Under the pieces are notes generated by a model. That model was given only the letters and a program-made list of their open reading frames with translations. It was not told the DNA's origin and did not search any database. A stretch of DNA of 64,000 nt, from contig NC_133104.1 of the NCBI RefSeq assembly GCF_022965805.1, positions 28,764,069-28,828,068 of the forward strand, read 5' to 3'. The position numbers were made by a program, and so were the translations under genes. This document shows, piece after piece, positions 24,193 through 37,006 of the stretch (its first letter is position 1; each line of letters opens with the position of its first letter). The DNA is from Primulina eburnea (taxonomy: Eukaryota > Streptophyta > Magnoliopsida > Lamiales > Gesneriaceae).

Positions 24193-24784
24193 AAAATTGT
24201 TTCTAAGCACCGATAATCTCAACAAACATGACAGTGCAATAAAATGTGACTCCCACGTAATCACGAATACATTCCTGCTTCAGTCTAATGATTCTATTTC
24301 ATCATCGGCCTCACAATAGCTTATGCATGACTAGTCCTAACAACTGTAACATGCAATGAAATAGAAAAAACAATTTTTGTTTTAAATGAGAAGTGAAGGG
24401 AATAAATGATCAAGCAATTCCTAAAATAAGAACGAAAACTGAAACCCAAAAGTAAAACAGAGTAAAGCAGAGTAAATGACAAGTAACGACAGTAGACGAC
24501 CCCCCAAAACTTAAGTACGTGCATTGTCCCCAATGTACAGTAATAAGGCAAGAAAAATATGGGAACACGTACCTCATACAGCGAGCATCAGGACTCGCTA
24601 TCATCGCCTGACAGCTCAGGCTCCTCCTCATCATCATCAGGTCCATGTCCAAATGTAGGCGGTGGTGGGAATGACTCACCAGATGGACTAGTAGCAGGGT
24701 AATGCTTTGCAAGCACTCGATGAAAATCATTCACGTACTCCTGGTGTTCACGCTTCATCCTTAATAATCTATCCAGCTTACGCT

Positions 24785-25712
24785 CTACTTCATCAAGACG
24801 GGGGCTCTCGGTCTGTGCACGTGAATGCTGTGGGGCGGGCTATGTCGATGCACCATTGCCTGAAGCTTCTCCTGAACCACGAATAACCATTTGTCTTCTC
24901 CTATCCCTCGGGAGGGGTCCAGACAGTGATATATCTCCTTTTGTATGAAGTAGTGTCTCATTAGCATCCCAAATGACCCCCGCTGCATGACAGAGGTCGG
25001 TGATAGTCGATGAATGGCGCATGCTAACAGTGGATGTACCCCTAGCCGCCTGCAAAATATATGTCATAATCACCCAGCCCACGTCCACTGTCCTGCTGGT
25101 GAGGATACAAAAGACCAATGCTGCCTTCGTCTTCATCATGTCAGACACATGCACGGATGGCATCAACCACGAGGCCACAAAGTGATACTAGTTGTAAGCC
25201 TCCCTTCTCATCGACGTCGCTGGGAATGTGACCGGGGCTCGTTGATTGTTGAGTTTCCAAACAGTACTCGGTTCACAAAGTGTGTTTACGACCGTCTCGT
25301 AGGGTATGGTTCTCTCATGAACAGTATGTATCCGTCTGTCTCATAATCTGGTATATATCGAGTACAGCGAATTGATTGTTGTGATGTCGAAGGCAACCAT
25401 CCGCCCTCGAATCCTCACGTGAAAATTCTCATGCTTAACTTTCAGATTCGCATAAAATTCCCTCACACGGGACATCACAACATCAGCCGGGGGCTTAACA
25501 AATTTACCCCAATTCATAGCTCGAGAACGAGGGAATGTATCACAATTTGGGTGGCTCTGATCCATGCCTCGCTCTCTCTGCATGTTTTTCTCTAATAGTT
25601 TCATATAATTCTCGGCGGCAACTGCATCCCAGAACCGTCGTCTATCAAAAATGGCATTAGATGACTCGCCCTCCTCAGATGGACCCTGTTTGCTCTTCTT
25701 TTTCGGAGGCAT
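24785..25712 (-). pseudogene. Env-position gene of element F (plant transposon protein domain), broken
   Basis: Minus-strand start MPPKKKSKQG at 25712, a Lys-rich, nuclear-signal-like N terminus. Then comes a region (FWDAVAAENY, RERGMD, VREFYANLKV, FDITTINSLY) like the domain I remember as the putative plant transposon protein domain, common downstream of integrase in Athila elements. The frame breaks near 25341 and a second piece (25178-24840) with WLMPSVHVSDM and ETLLHTKGDISLSG continues the domain, ending in an Arg-rich stretch. I see no signal peptide or membrane segments, so it is not an obvious envelope. Its role in the element is unknown. Confidence 0.65.
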
Positions 25713-26757
25713 GATTCAATTCAAATAATCCCTATAATTTAGAGCGCTTGTCCCCAACAACAATCAATCCTGAAATGAAAGTTCTAACAATATGGCGCCC
25801 ACAATATTAACACAATAATCAAACAATGCTCCTTTCTAACATGCAATATTCCGAATCCAACTACACACAACCACAATCTCACTTAGAACATTTATCGAAC
25901 ACGTTGTTTGCACCAACTCTAGAATTCTATTCCTTCAAATTTGAACACGATATTGAAGATTCATAATACCAAAAGCGATTAGCTTGTGATATGCGCCCAA
26001 AATTTGATTTAAATTCATCTGGTGTCGGCTCATTAAAGAATTCCCTTTGAAATTTTTGAGCAAAAAAATTTCTAGGAGTGAGAAATTTTTGGTGGATTTA
26101 GTTTGAGGATGATTTGGGTGGTGTATTGTGGTGTTTAGAAGGTGAATTTGTGGAGATTTATGGTGGGAGTCGATTTTGGTGGAGGAGGAGAGGAGAGCCG
26201 CAGCGCTGCTTAGGTTTTGAAGAAATCTGAAGTGTAGGCTTTCCCTTTTTTTTTTTTTTATAAAACATGAACTAGCGCCGCGGCACTGAGTAAGTAATGC
26301 TGCGGCACTTACCTCTCGGCATTTTCAGCGCCGCGGCGCTCACTCTTCGCATAATATGGCGCTGCGGCGCTGCCTCCTGGCGCATAGACGCTACTCTTTC
26401 GCATAAAGTGGCGCTGCGGCACTGAGTGCTGGCGCTTAGGCGCTTGAACTTGAGATATTAGGAATATTTTGAGCCCTTTTTGCACACTTTGTTTCTATTT
26501 GTACCTACATAATAACACATGAATCAGTGTCTAATTTTCACATGCCAAATTAAATACAAAGAAAACGTAAAAACAATAATACTACTGAAAATAAATAACA
26601 TAAAGAAAACGCAAGCAATAACGAGATACTGGTTTGGTTGCCTCCCAACAAGTGCTTGGTTTAACGTCGTCAGCAAGACTGTCGCCAGTCTATTTAGTTT
26701 GGTTCGCTCAACTTGACACTGTCGATATTCCTTACTTCGGTCCCACATTAAGGCTTA
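25713..26757 (-). other. Spacer between integrase and env-position gene of element F
   Basis: Contains on the minus strand the motif TGTTGGGAGGCAACC (about 26637-26651), often seen after the integrase of Athila elements, then a GC-rich repeat block (26270-26445), a poly-A/T run (26247-26262) and AT-rich sequence. No gene is seen. Confidence 0.6.
26270..26445. repeat. GCGCCGCGGCGC-type repeats in the internal spacer of element F
   Basis: About six degenerate copies of a GCGCCGCGGCGCT/GGCGCTGCGGCGC motif. The exact 12-mer GCGCCGCGGCGC is a perfect palindrome. The same motif forms a tandem array inside the LTR of this element (32735-33040), so a regulatory block seems shared between the LTR and the region upstream of the extra gene. 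Confidence 0.8.
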
Positions 26758-28072
26758 ACCCGGTGTCCATTCACCTTGAAGGTTCTTCCATCACTGTACT
26801 TTAGCTCGATAGCCCCATAAGGTTTCCTCAACAAATGGACCTGACCAACACGACTTCAGCTTACCAGGAAACAACTTCAGACGAGAATTGAATAATAGTA
26901 CTTGTTGTCCCTGTTTAAGCTCCCTTCGGACAATGATTTTGTCATGCTCCTTCTTAGTCTGCTCTTTCTAGATCTTGGAATTTTTACAAGCGTCATTTCG
27001 GAATTTATCCATCTCACTTAACTGCAGTTTTCTAACATCTCTCGAAGCTTGCAAATCAAAATTTAATTTCTTCACAGCCCAAAATGCTCTATGCTCCAAT
27101 TCCAACGGCAAATGACATGTTTTACCAAAGACCAACCTATAGGGAGACATCCCAATAGGTGTCTTGAACGCAGTCCGATAGGCCCACAATGCATCATCTA
27201 ACTTAATGGCCCAATCCTTCCGGTTTGTGTTGACAGTCTTCTCCAGTATTTGTTTATTCTCCCGGTTGGATATTTCAGCTTGTCCATTTGACTGAGGATG
27301 ATATGCTAATGCCACCTTGTGCTTCACATTGTATTTAGCCAAAAGTGATTTGAAAATTCTATTGCAAAAATGCGTACCTTCGTCACTTATGATGGCTCTC
27401 GGTGTTCCAAACCTGGTGAAGATGTTCTTATTCACGAATTTAGCTACAACATGAGCGTTATTAGTATTGGTGGCGATTGCTTCCACACATTTCAAAACAT
27501 AATCCACACATGATAAAAATATGAATTACGAAAAGAAGGGGAAAAGGGTCCCATGAAATCAATGCCCCAAACGTCAAAAAGTTCCACTTCCAAAACATTT
27601 GTCAGTGGTAATTCCTGACGCATGGAGATGTTTCCTAACCTCTGGCATCTATCACATGATTTTACTAAGGTATAACTATCTTTAAACAAACTAGGCCAAT
27701 AAAAACCAGATTGCAATACCTTAGCTGCTGTTCGTGACGCTCCAAAATGTTCACCATATGGTGAAGAATGACATTTCTCCTGAATTTGATGTGCTTCGAC
27801 ACCCTCTACACATCTCCTAATCACTTGGTCAGCACACCTCTTGTACACAAATGGATCGTCCCAAAAAAGAAATTGATATCATGGAAGAACTTCTTTTTCT
27901 GATGATAGCTCAAATCTGGAGGATGGATTCCGCAGGACAAAAAATTAGCAATATTAGCAAACCAAAGAAGTACAGAATTTACCTCAAAATGCTGTTCATC
28001 AGGAAAATTTTCCTGTATACCTCCCTCTTCTTTCTTCTCTTCCAGCTCCAGTCTTGACAAGTGGTCAACCAC
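26758..28072 (-). pseudogene. Integrase of element F, broken
   Basis: Catalyses insertion of element DNA. Minus-strand zinc domain: GEHFGASRTAAKVLQ then KSCDRCQRLGN (27848-27492 piece). Catalytic core: WGIDFMGPF for the first Asp, SDEGTHFCN for the second, and a Gln/Asn-rich segment HPQSNGQAE with the final Glu. The C-terminal part runs to about 26758 and includes [13 protein letters not shown]. The frame changes near 27500 and a stop near 26966 precedes the C-terminal part. Confidence 0.88.
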
Positions 28073-28084
28073 TTGATTTTCAGT

Positions 28085-29568
28085 TCATTTCTTATCCTTG
28101 ACTTCGAAATCAAATTCTTGTAGTAGCAAAATCCGCCTTATCAAGCGCGATTTTGCATCTTTCTTGCCGAATAGGAAGCGAATAGCTGCATGGTCAGTAA
28201 AAACAACTACCTTTGTGCCGATCAAATAGGGCCTGAATTTGTCGAAATAAAACACTACTGCAAGCATCTCCTTATCAGTCGTAGTGTAATTTTGATGTGC
28301 GGCATCCATTGTGCGTCTTGCGTAGTAAATTGCCCTAAACATCTTTTCCCGTCTTTGGCCTAAGACCGCGCCCACTGCATAATCACTAGCATCACACATT
28401 AGCTCAAAGGGCTCCTTCCAGTCTGATACTATCATAATTGGTGCAGTCACTAATGCCTTCTTGATTTTCTCAAACGCCTGCAAACAATCATCATCAAATA
28501 TAATAGTAGAACCTTTTTCTAGAAAATTGCAGAGTGGTTTAGAGATCTTAGAGAAATCCTTAATAAATCTGCGATAAAACCCCGAATGTCCTAGAAAGCT
28601 CCTTATTCCCTTGACGTTCTTTGGTGGAAGAATTTTTTCGATTGCAACGACTTTAGCTAAGGCCACCTTTAATCCCTTAGAAGACACTTTATGTCCAAGA
28701 ACAATACCCTCTTAGACCATAAAGTGACATTTCTCCCAATTAAGAACTAAGTTCTTATCCTGACATCTCTGTAAAACAAGGGATATGTTATGTAAACAAT
28801 GATCAAACGAAGAACCAAATACCGAAAAGTCATCCATGAAGACTTCCATTATTTCCTCCACCATATCTGCAAATATGGGCATCATGCACCTCTGGAAAGT
28901 GGCAGGTGCATTGCATAGCCCAAACGGCATTCTCCTAAAAGCAAACGTGCCATTGGGACAGTGAAAGTAGTCTTCTCCTGATTTTCTGGCACTATAGAAA
29001 TTTGGTTATAACCTGAATAGCCATCTAAAAAGAAATAATGACAATAACCAGCAAGTCTATCCAGCATCTGATCAATAAAAGTCAGTGGAAAATGATCTTT
29101 ACGTGTGACTTTGTTTAACTTTCTATAATCAATACATACTCGCCAGCCAGTTACAATACGAGTAGATATCAGTTCATCATTATCGTTTCTAACCACAGTT
29201 ATTCCACCCTTTTTAGGCACAACTTGTACAGGAGACACCCAACTACTATCGAAAATGTCATAAATCACACAAGCATTTAACAATTTTACCACCTCACTTT
29301 TTACAACTTCCTTCATCGCTGGATTCAATCTCCTCTGATGATCTACGTAAGGAGTATAAGATTCCTCCATTAAAATTTTATGCATGCATATAGTAGGGCT
29401 AATTCCCCTAATATCAGAAATCGACCATCTTAACGCATTTCTATATTTCCTCAACACTCTCAATAGTTTCTCTTTTTCAGCACATGTAAGAGAGGAAGAG
29501 ATAATTACCGGATATATCGGCTTCTCACCTAAAAATGCATAGCACAGGTGGCTTGGCAATTCATTCAA
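28085..29568 (-). pseudogene. Reverse transcriptase and RNase H of element F, broken
   Basis: Minus strand. Reverse transcriptase pieces at 29568-28882 and 28930-28712 show CIDYRKLNKVTRKDHFPL, FLDGYSGYNQI and catalytic FMDD in EVFMDDFSVFG. RNase H (28687-28085) shows [27 protein letters not shown] and [11 protein letters not shown]. The frame changes near 28900 and a stop lies near 28709. The sequence is still clearly recognisable, so decay is moderate. Confidence 0.9.
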
Positions 29569-30425
29569 GTCAGGGAAGATGGTTTTACTTCAATTTTCTC
29601 ATTTACATTCAACTCCTCATTCGGTGCATCTTTTCTCCTTTTTCTCAGCAGTGCTTCAAGAGCCACCAGTTGGTCTTTCACTTCCCAATTATCTTCATAA
29701 ACAGTTCCTGCAGCACCTATCAAACAGCTCTCTAAAGGATCCCTAGTTCCTGCACATTCAAGAGAAATACATGAGTATATAACATCAATGCTTTTACAAG
29801 TGCTTACCTCATTTGATCCCTTCATGGCGTGATAGATATTAAAAATGACTGCTTCTCCGCCAACTCTCAGGGTGAATTCACCCTTATGCACATCTATCAA
29901 TGCCCTACCAGTATCCAAGAATGGTCTCCCAAATATTAATGGAGTATCATGATCCTCTTCCATATCTAAAATCATAAAGTCAGTAGGAAAAATAAATTTA
30001 TCCATTTTTACCAGTACATCCTCAACGATCCCACGTGGATACGTGAGACTTCTGTCTGCAATTTGTAAGGTGACAGTGGTTGGTTTGACCTCTCCAAGCT
30101 CCAGTTCCCTGTAAATATAAAATGACATTAAATTAATACTTGCTCCCAAATCACATAAATCTTTACTACATTTAGAACCACCAATAAAACAAGGAATATT
30201 AAGACTCACTGGATCTTTTGATTTCTGTGGTAGCTTCTTTTGCAGTATGGCGCTACATTCTTCTGTCAGTTTCAAAGTCTCAAACTCCTGCAGCTTCCTC
30301 TTCTTAGACATCACATCTTTAATAAATTTTTCATAATTCGGCATTTGCTCCAAAGCATCAGCAAATAGTATGTTGATTTGTATCTTCTTAAAGATCTCTA
30401 AAAAATTTTCAAACTGATCATCCAA
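29565..30425 (-). pseudogene. Protease and gag C-terminal region of element F
   Basis: A single open stretch on the minus strand. It carries FADALEQMPNYEKFIKDV and then the protease strand PCFIGGSKCSKDLC with active site DLGASINLM, followed by ADRSLTYPRGIVEDVLVK and FGRPFLDTGRALIDV. DLGAS in place of DSGAT is usual for Athila. It overlaps the reverse transcriptase start by a few bases in another frame, so a frameshift joins them. Confidence 0.9.
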
Positions 30426-30443
30426 ATTATTCTTTTTGAATCT

Positions 30444-31757
30444 CTAATGGTAAGGAAGAATCGGCTTAAATACTGCAAGTTGTTCAACTTTAACTTCAGC
30501 TTTGGATTCCTTAGTTTCCTCTTCTTCAACTGTCTTCTCCTTGTCCATTCTCTCCTTGGAACTTTGCACCTCTAACTCTTTTCCACTCCTCAAAGTGACT
30601 GCCTTGCACTGCTCTTTTGGGTTAACTTCCTTGTTACTAGGAAATTGACCCCTGTTCTGATCTCTCAAAGCGTTGGCCAACTGTCCAATTTGTGTTTCCA
30701 GAGATTTCATTGTGGCACCCATATTTCCCATGTGAGTCTCCATATTGTCAAGATGAGACTCAGTCCTTGCCATTCTTTTTCTAGATTCAGCAACAAACGT
30801 TCCTACCAAATCCTTAAATGAAGGCTTTCCTTCCCCCTTTGATCTATTGAACCTTGGTGAAGGATTCAACAAAATTTTATTATTCGCATTTGAAAAATTT
30901 TCATGATTTCTCAATCCTGGATTATGAGTATTAAAGGGAGGTAACCTCGATATCCTCCGAACCACCACAATTTCGGTTGTTGATATACTGAGCTTCTTCC
31001 GATAGAGATGGTTCTTCAACAACAGTCAATGGATCCTCAGTTTCTAAAGTGCTCACCTTATTCATCGCTGATATTTGTGTGGTCAATGCAGATACCTGTG
31101 CAGTGAGTGATGTAATAGGGTCCACAGCATACACTCCTACTGTCCTCTTTACTTCGGATCTCTCAGACGGCCACTGGTAACTGTTTATAGTCATCTGCTC
31201 AAGCAAGTCATAAGCTTGCTCAGGAGATTTGGCAAAGATCGTGCCACCAGCTGCTGCATCCACTGTTCTTCTTGTTTGCCCATTCAGACCGTTGTAGAAT
31301 AATTCGATTTGCACCCAGTCTTCAAAACCATGGTCCGGGCACTTTCTCAACAGCTCCTTGTATCTTTCCCATACCTCGTAAAATTGTTCAAAATCAGTCT
31401 GCCTGAAAGTGCTAATCTCAATCTTCAACTGTGTAGACTTAGCAGGGGCAAAGTATTTGCCAGGAATTTCGTCGTCAGCTCCTGCCATGTCGTGATACTT
31501 CCCAATGGAAGCGATTGGAGCCATCCTCTTGCTTGATCCCTGAGAGAAAACGGAAACATTGCAGTCTAATAATATCATCAGGAATATTATTAATTTTTAC
31601 CATATCCGTTATCTCAAAGAAAGTCCTCAAATGAATGTGAGGATCAGCAGTGGCAGTTCTTACAAATTGGTAATGTTGAATAATATTTATTAGTGCAGGC
31701 TTCAGTTCGAAATTATTGGCGTTGATGGTCCCTCTTGCAATACCAGAGTAATGATTC
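30444..31757 (-). pseudogene. gag of element F, broken and without leader
   Basis: Minus strand, three overlapping frames (31777-31475, 31578-30931, 31022-30444). Motifs: NANNFELKPALI, DPHIHLRTFFEI, then FEQFYEVWERYKELLRKCP, ELFYNGLNGQTRRTVDAAAG, and a later coiled-coil-like stretch (NMETHMGNMGATMKSLETQI) with a Lys/Glu-rich tail. Codons of gag begin almost directly at the LTR border (31758), with no primer-binding site or leader, so a deletion or a secondary event is likely. Confidence 0.85.
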
Positions 31758-31758
31758 T

Positions 31759-33209
31759 TGATTGCTCGCAAGCGCACGACGTCGATTTATAGTAAAATGT
31801 ATTTTTGAATAAAAGTGTCTATCCCACGAGGAGTGTGTATAAAAACGTATATCAGTGCTTGTAATTAAAATAGTCTCGACTTTATCTAGAAAAATCAACT
31901 AAAAAGGTTGGTATACTTGGAATCTATGAATCACGAAATTATTAACTAGTGATCGAATTTAGACGAATATCAAGAAGAGAAAATATATAGAGAAATGATT
32001 TCACTAAGTACCCACGATAATTAACTTCAGTTGAACTTATATTCACGAATTCCAATTATTTAATAGCCAAGAACACTTATTTTATTCCCCCTTTCCCAAG
32101 TGACAAGTAAGTTGTATCAATCATACTTCGTTTCTAATATTCCTAATTAAAATCTATGTTTCATGGATAAATACAAACAACGTACTTACCTAAGCTTCGC
32201 TGAAGTTATACGCCTTCCGAACGATATAAATATTCAACGATGTGTTTTTATTGATCTATAATCCTAGTCCCTCTCCCGAGTTATAGAATTAATCAGACAA
32301 CACACAATTTATGGTCAGTAAATTGCTGTAGAATAAAAGAAAAGAAACACAATTAGACGAGAAGGATTTCAATCATATAAAAACTGAGTCAAATTATCGC
32401 ATCCACAAAGCTACATCATCCCCTAGAATAGAAAATTAGTTCATGAAGAAATCGAAATAAAAACAACGCATGTTCAAAGTTTTAGACATCGAAATACGAG
32501 AAAATAAAATACGAAAGAACAGATAACAAATCCGAAGTGTCGTCTCTGTCCCCAAATTCGTCGTTCTTTGTATTTGTAATCGATCTTCGCGTGCCTGGTC
32601 TTCGTCTCGTGTTAGCTCCGACTCTTTTCTCTGTCTTTTCTCCCAAAAACGGCCTCTCTCAGATTTGAACCCTTGCTTTATTTTTATTCCCATGTCGGGC
32701 CGTGAGTTGAAGCCCAATTCATTTTTGTTTCACCGCCACTAGTGCCGCGGCGCTGATTAAGTGGCGCCTAGGCACCCATCGTTCGTGGGTGTGAGCGCCG
32801 CGGCGCTGATTAAGTGGCGCCTAGGCACCCGTCGTTCGTGGGTGTGAGCGCCGCGGCGCTTGTTCCTTAGCGCCTAAGCGCTTATCTCTCGGGTTTTGAT
32901 GCGCCGCGGTGCTGTTTGGGCAGCGCCTAGGCGCTTGTCCCTTGGCACGCTGGCACTGCGGCGCTGATCTTGTAGCACTGCGGCGCTTCTCTTTCGCACA
33001 TTGTGGCACTCCAGCGCTTGTTGTGGCACTGCGGCATTTCTTTTATCGTCGTTTCACGCTCAAAAACATCTCTGATTGCTCTAAACCATCCCATAGTTGT
33101 ATATCCCCTGCACTACACAAAACAAAAAAAACCAAGCATAAATCTGTTTGAATCTAGCATAGATCAAATAGATTAACATATAAATTAAGTGCAATTCTTG
33201 CACTTATCA
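31759..33209 (-). repeat. Probable 5' LTR of element F (1451 bp)
   Basis: On the minus strand it runs from TGATAAGTGCAAGAATTGC (33209) to CTTGCGAGCAATCA (31759): TG...CA ends with 4-bp inverted TGAT/ATCA termini. It contains a GC-rich palindrome array also found in the internal spacer of this element, which supports membership. No second copy exists in the window, and the flanks (ATTCT, GTTAT) do not match, so a solo insertion is not supported. Confidence 0.6.
32735..33040. repeat. GC-rich palindrome array in LTR F with a 53-bp tandem repeat
   Basis: Two nearly perfect 53-bp units at 32744-32796 and 32797-32849 (one base different), each with GCCGCGGCGCTGATTAAGTG. Further degenerate units follow to about 33040, repeating GCGCCGCGGCGC and GCGCCTAGGCGC, both perfect palindromes. 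It contrasts sharply with the AT-rich surroundings. Confidence 0.9.
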
Positions 33210-33965
33210 GTTATTAAAGCTTTAGAAACGAAATTTGGATAATTGTTTTCTACTATGTTTAAATAAATATGAAAATAAGAAAGGTTCAGGAACTAAATAA
33301 TGAGATATAATATCTAGAATGGTTAATTAAAATTCAATGAGAAATGAAATTGTCGAGAATATTGGTTTACCTACCTCTCGTTCTTTACTTAATTCATTCG
33401 CTAGTTATTTACGCTTCCGACACGATTTCCTAATTAATTGAACACGCCCTCTCGAGCTATACCAAACTAAGTTTGCTCAATGAAGTAATTAAATTTCTTT
33501 AATTATTTATCAAGAGTGACATATCGATCTATGAATTCTTCTAGTTTTCACCCTACCGGACTATGAATGTCTGCGCGTATCCAAGTTCATATGTCTATGT
33601 AATTGTAAATACACGAACTATGCTACTCGTTCCTATCACAAGATATTCTCTCAAACTCACTCGCGATATAAAAATTGTTATTAAAGTTAGCTACTCGATG
33701 TGACTCATAATTATGCATTTAATTGATGTCTTTCAATGAATAGTTTTTTAAAATGTGGCCCCATGTAGCCCATTTAAATTCTACACAACATTCGCCACAC
33801 GAACACACAATTTTATCCTTGACTGACACGAGTCCAAAAATTTGAACAGTCACATACATATGTACTTGAACCCGCCTCATTTCATTTTTTTTTACAGGCA
33901 TTTCATTCTACAAAGAAAATCAATACACAGAACTTTTTATCACGCAGATAACCAATCCTTCAGCA
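33210..33965. other. Unassigned AT-rich repeat-like region
   Basis: No gene is seen. Phrases such as ACGCCCTCTCGAGCTATA and GACATATCGATCTATG loosely resemble parts of LTR F (TAGTCCCTCTCCCGAGTTAT near 32263), so this may be an older, diverged LTR of the same kind. The evidence is weak. Confidence 0.3.
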
Positions 33966-36844
33966 ATGGCAAATTAAGTTCTGATGTACATGCTGAATGC
34001 AATGGCAATTGATTTTAATTTAGTCCTGTTTATCCAGGATAAGGATATCAAGAATGTGTTTCTCCAACTAGATGCTGCTGGACTTAAGACATTACTGGGA
34101 TTATCTTCGCAAGAAATTTATCCAAAAGAGATTCAGGATCTCTATGCAAAATGGATTTATCTCTGCTGACGGCAACATCACGACCACCGTCAACAATCAA
34201 TTGCTGATAATCGATGAAGACTCCTTCAGCAACATCTTTCAGCAGCCTACTGATGGAATGGTCAATATCTCTGATGTGAAAACATCTGATGTTGACGATA
34301 TATAGACTATCCTATATGCTGATTGACGGAAAATCAAGGTATTCGATCCCAAGAAAGAATTGAAGCCAGGATCCAGTTATTGGCCGACATTGTGGCCAAA
34401 GGGCTACTTGCCAAAGCAGGATCTTTTGCTGCTCATACACTGGAAAAATTTCAAGTCATGACTATTATCATGGCTGGAAAGAGACTGAAATGGAAAGGTA
34501 TAATCTTCAACCTTCTGAATAACATGTTTCAGTCCTCGAAATAGTCAAAGGGATTTGCAATGTCACTTAGTTATTTGCTGAAAAGCAGGGGCTTAGTGGG
34601 TGGCTCCTCTGCGAGGTCATCCAAGTTCAAAATATTCACTGTCAAGAATGTTCAGTTGCCGAAGCTCAAGCTGGACATTTCTCCCGAACTATTCATTAAT
34701 GTGAAAAGGGAGATAGGGACGCAAGAGGCTCCCAAATCAATTAAAAAAGACAAAAAGACGATTCAGAAGAAGACAATCAAACGCATACTGATTGTCAGCG
34801 AAGATGATTCTGAGAAGAATCCCTCACCTAAAATCGCCAAGAATCCCAGAACTCTAAAGACAAAACCAACAATCGTTCTGAGCACCATCACAACTGAAAG
34901 ACTGATACAATCTGGAGTTGAACAGCCGATCAAGGATACTCCTCTGAGAGCAATACCAGTTGGATCTTCAATTGAAGATCAGTTAACTCCTCCTGTTGTT
35001 CAACAGAAGAAGACTATCACCGAATCTGGTGATAAGAAGAAACTTGCTGGAGTTAAAGCTCCATTGATCACTATCTCTGGCCCAACTACCTTTCCATTTG
35101 ACAGACACAAAGGGGTAGTGATTTGAGAACAGATTGTTGCAACTAACTCAGGACTGAGTATTCATCATGTTTTGACTGACTCAAAGGGCAAGGCTAAGGT
35201 GACGGAAGAGCCCAGACCCACAAACACGATTCAAACTCATATTGACCTAATCAGAAAGAGGTCAACGAGTTTTCTGAAAATAAGCTAAGAACTTATGATG
35301 AATGGGTTAGGTTCGGGACTGAAGTGTTTGCCAGGCAACTCCAGAAGAAATCAGTTTTGAAGAAATTCATTTCCCTGGAAACTATAGTCCTAAAATTGGT
35401 CAAAGCAGCTTCAGTTGCTCAAGCATTGCAGAGGAAGAAGTACTTATTTGATAAAGTACGTGCAAAGAAGTTAAGACAAATGATTTTTCAGCTACGCCAG
35501 AATTATGATCCCACCAGTCCAACTACCTTCAATGATAAAGCAGTTCATGATCAACTGGACTTGGATCTTTTGTCACTACAGATAGAGATTAAACATTGGG
35601 AACTGGATCAAGAACTAACTATTCCAGTGGATTCCCAAAATCTTTTATCAGAAGAGGAATCTGAACAATCAGTTCAATCGCAAAAGCCATCCCAAGAACC
35701 GGTTGCTGAAGATTCTGAACAAGTAACTGATTCTTCTTCAAAGGATGCGTAACCGTCAGCTTATGCTCCTCAATCCCCAACTACAGAACTTCAACTATAT
35801 ACTGACGCTAAATTATCACTGGAAAACATCGACAAAGTTATTAAATCAGTTGCAGCTGATATTCAGCTGAATACTACAAAAGCAGTTGAAGAACAAATAG
35901 CAACTGAAGAACCTGCCTTATAGGCTATCTTTCAATCAACTGAAGAGCCAGTTCAGTCCACTGCCACGACTGAACAGGCAGTTGTCATTGAAACTGAAGA
36001 TCCAGTTCAGTCATCTCCCATGACTGAACAAATCGTTCTAACAACTGAAGAGGCTCAGCCGCACTTGGTACAATCTGAAGAGGTGCCAGCTGAAGATCCA
36101 ATCACAGCTTCAGTTGTTCAAACAACTGAAGAACCAATTTCTGAATCAACTGAGCAACCAACTGAAGAACCAACTGCTGATTCAGCTGATCAACGACCTG
36201 CAGAGCCTTCAGATTCTACTGTTGTTCCGAATCTTTCTTCTCCTCCACAGCTTCAGCAGGAAGCTATACTAGACGATGTTTCAGAAATGGTTAATCTTGA
36301 AACTGCAACAACTGACAGGGCCTTGGTGATCTTCAGTCAAGAGAACATGGAGCAGGAACCAGAAACCTCTGGAGCTATGTCTCCTGATATATCGATAGAA
36401 ACCAAATCCATGTTCGAAGAAATTCAGGAGATTCAGACCAACCTTGCCGGCATAACGACTTCCATTTCTAACATCAAGTCAACAAAATTTCTGCATACTA
36501 TGAAGCTCGACTCTGCAAAAGAGTGCACCATGAGAAGATTACAACAAATAACAAAGGATGTAAATGTACTATTCTTCCAAATGGATGAGCTTAGGAAAGA
36601 AAGAGCGTAAGCTAAAGCGCATTTCCAGACTCAATCCTTGTTCTCAAGACGCCCTGATTTCTTGAAAAATACTGTCTCAAAGAGAATGAATTTGATGCAA
36701 GAAATACTGATAAATGCAGTATCAAACCACTCCTCGGATGTTCGAATATTATCCAAGAAGCTTGATGGGTTTGAAAAAAAAAGGGGAAGAAGGAGGAAAG
36801 ATCAGCAGGAGAAATCAACAAAGAGAGAATCTACGACAAACTGA
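33966..36844 (+). pseudogene. Element-borne acidic coiled-coil protein gene, broken
   Basis: Reading frames in series, interrupted by stops and frameshifts. The N-terminal domain (VLFIQDKDIKNVFLQLDAAG, TTVNNQLLIIDEDSFSNIF, IVAKGLLAKAGSF, FQVMTIIMAGKRLKWKGII) is followed by a basic Lys/Pro region (34700-34850). A Glu/Pro/Thr-rich repeat section (35640-36230) repeats TEEPVQ/TEQPTEEP, and a coiled-coil-like C terminus (NLAGITTSISNIKSTKF, MDELRKERA) ends in a Lys/Arg-rich tail. From memory it resembles a large family in Gesneriaceae annotations with misleading names. It sits just upstream of a polypurine tract and an LTR start, so it is probably carried in the env position of an LTR retrotransposon. 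No biochemical function can be assigned. Confidence 0.6.
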
Positions 36845-37006
36845 TATTTGGTTGATTTTGAAGATTATTTTAGCCAGTTATAAGATTCCTTTATTCTTTC
36901 ATTCTTTGTACAAATCTGTACATTGAAAGAGTTGTCAATAAAAAATTATTTTATCTACAATGAGTTCAGTTGATCAGTTCATATTTTCTAAGTTTTGTCA
37001 AACACC

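Larger units (their letters stand above)
24193..33209 (-). mobile_element. Element F: decayed Athila-like Ty3/gypsy with an env-position gene
   Basis: On the minus strand: LTR (33209-31759), gag, protease, reverse transcriptase, RNase H, integrase, spacer, extra gene, 3' region cut at 24193. The gag motif NANNFELKPALI and the protease site DLGASINL are typical of Athila elements. All coding parts carry frameshifts or stops. The 3' LTR is absent: the TRIM-like unit begins at the truncation. Confidence 0.88.

Noticed and set aside
31759..33209. A solo LTR of another family inserted in gag of element F
   Set aside because: The flanking 5-mers do not match, and the GC-rich repeat is shared with the internal spacer of element F, which favours it being that element's own LTR.
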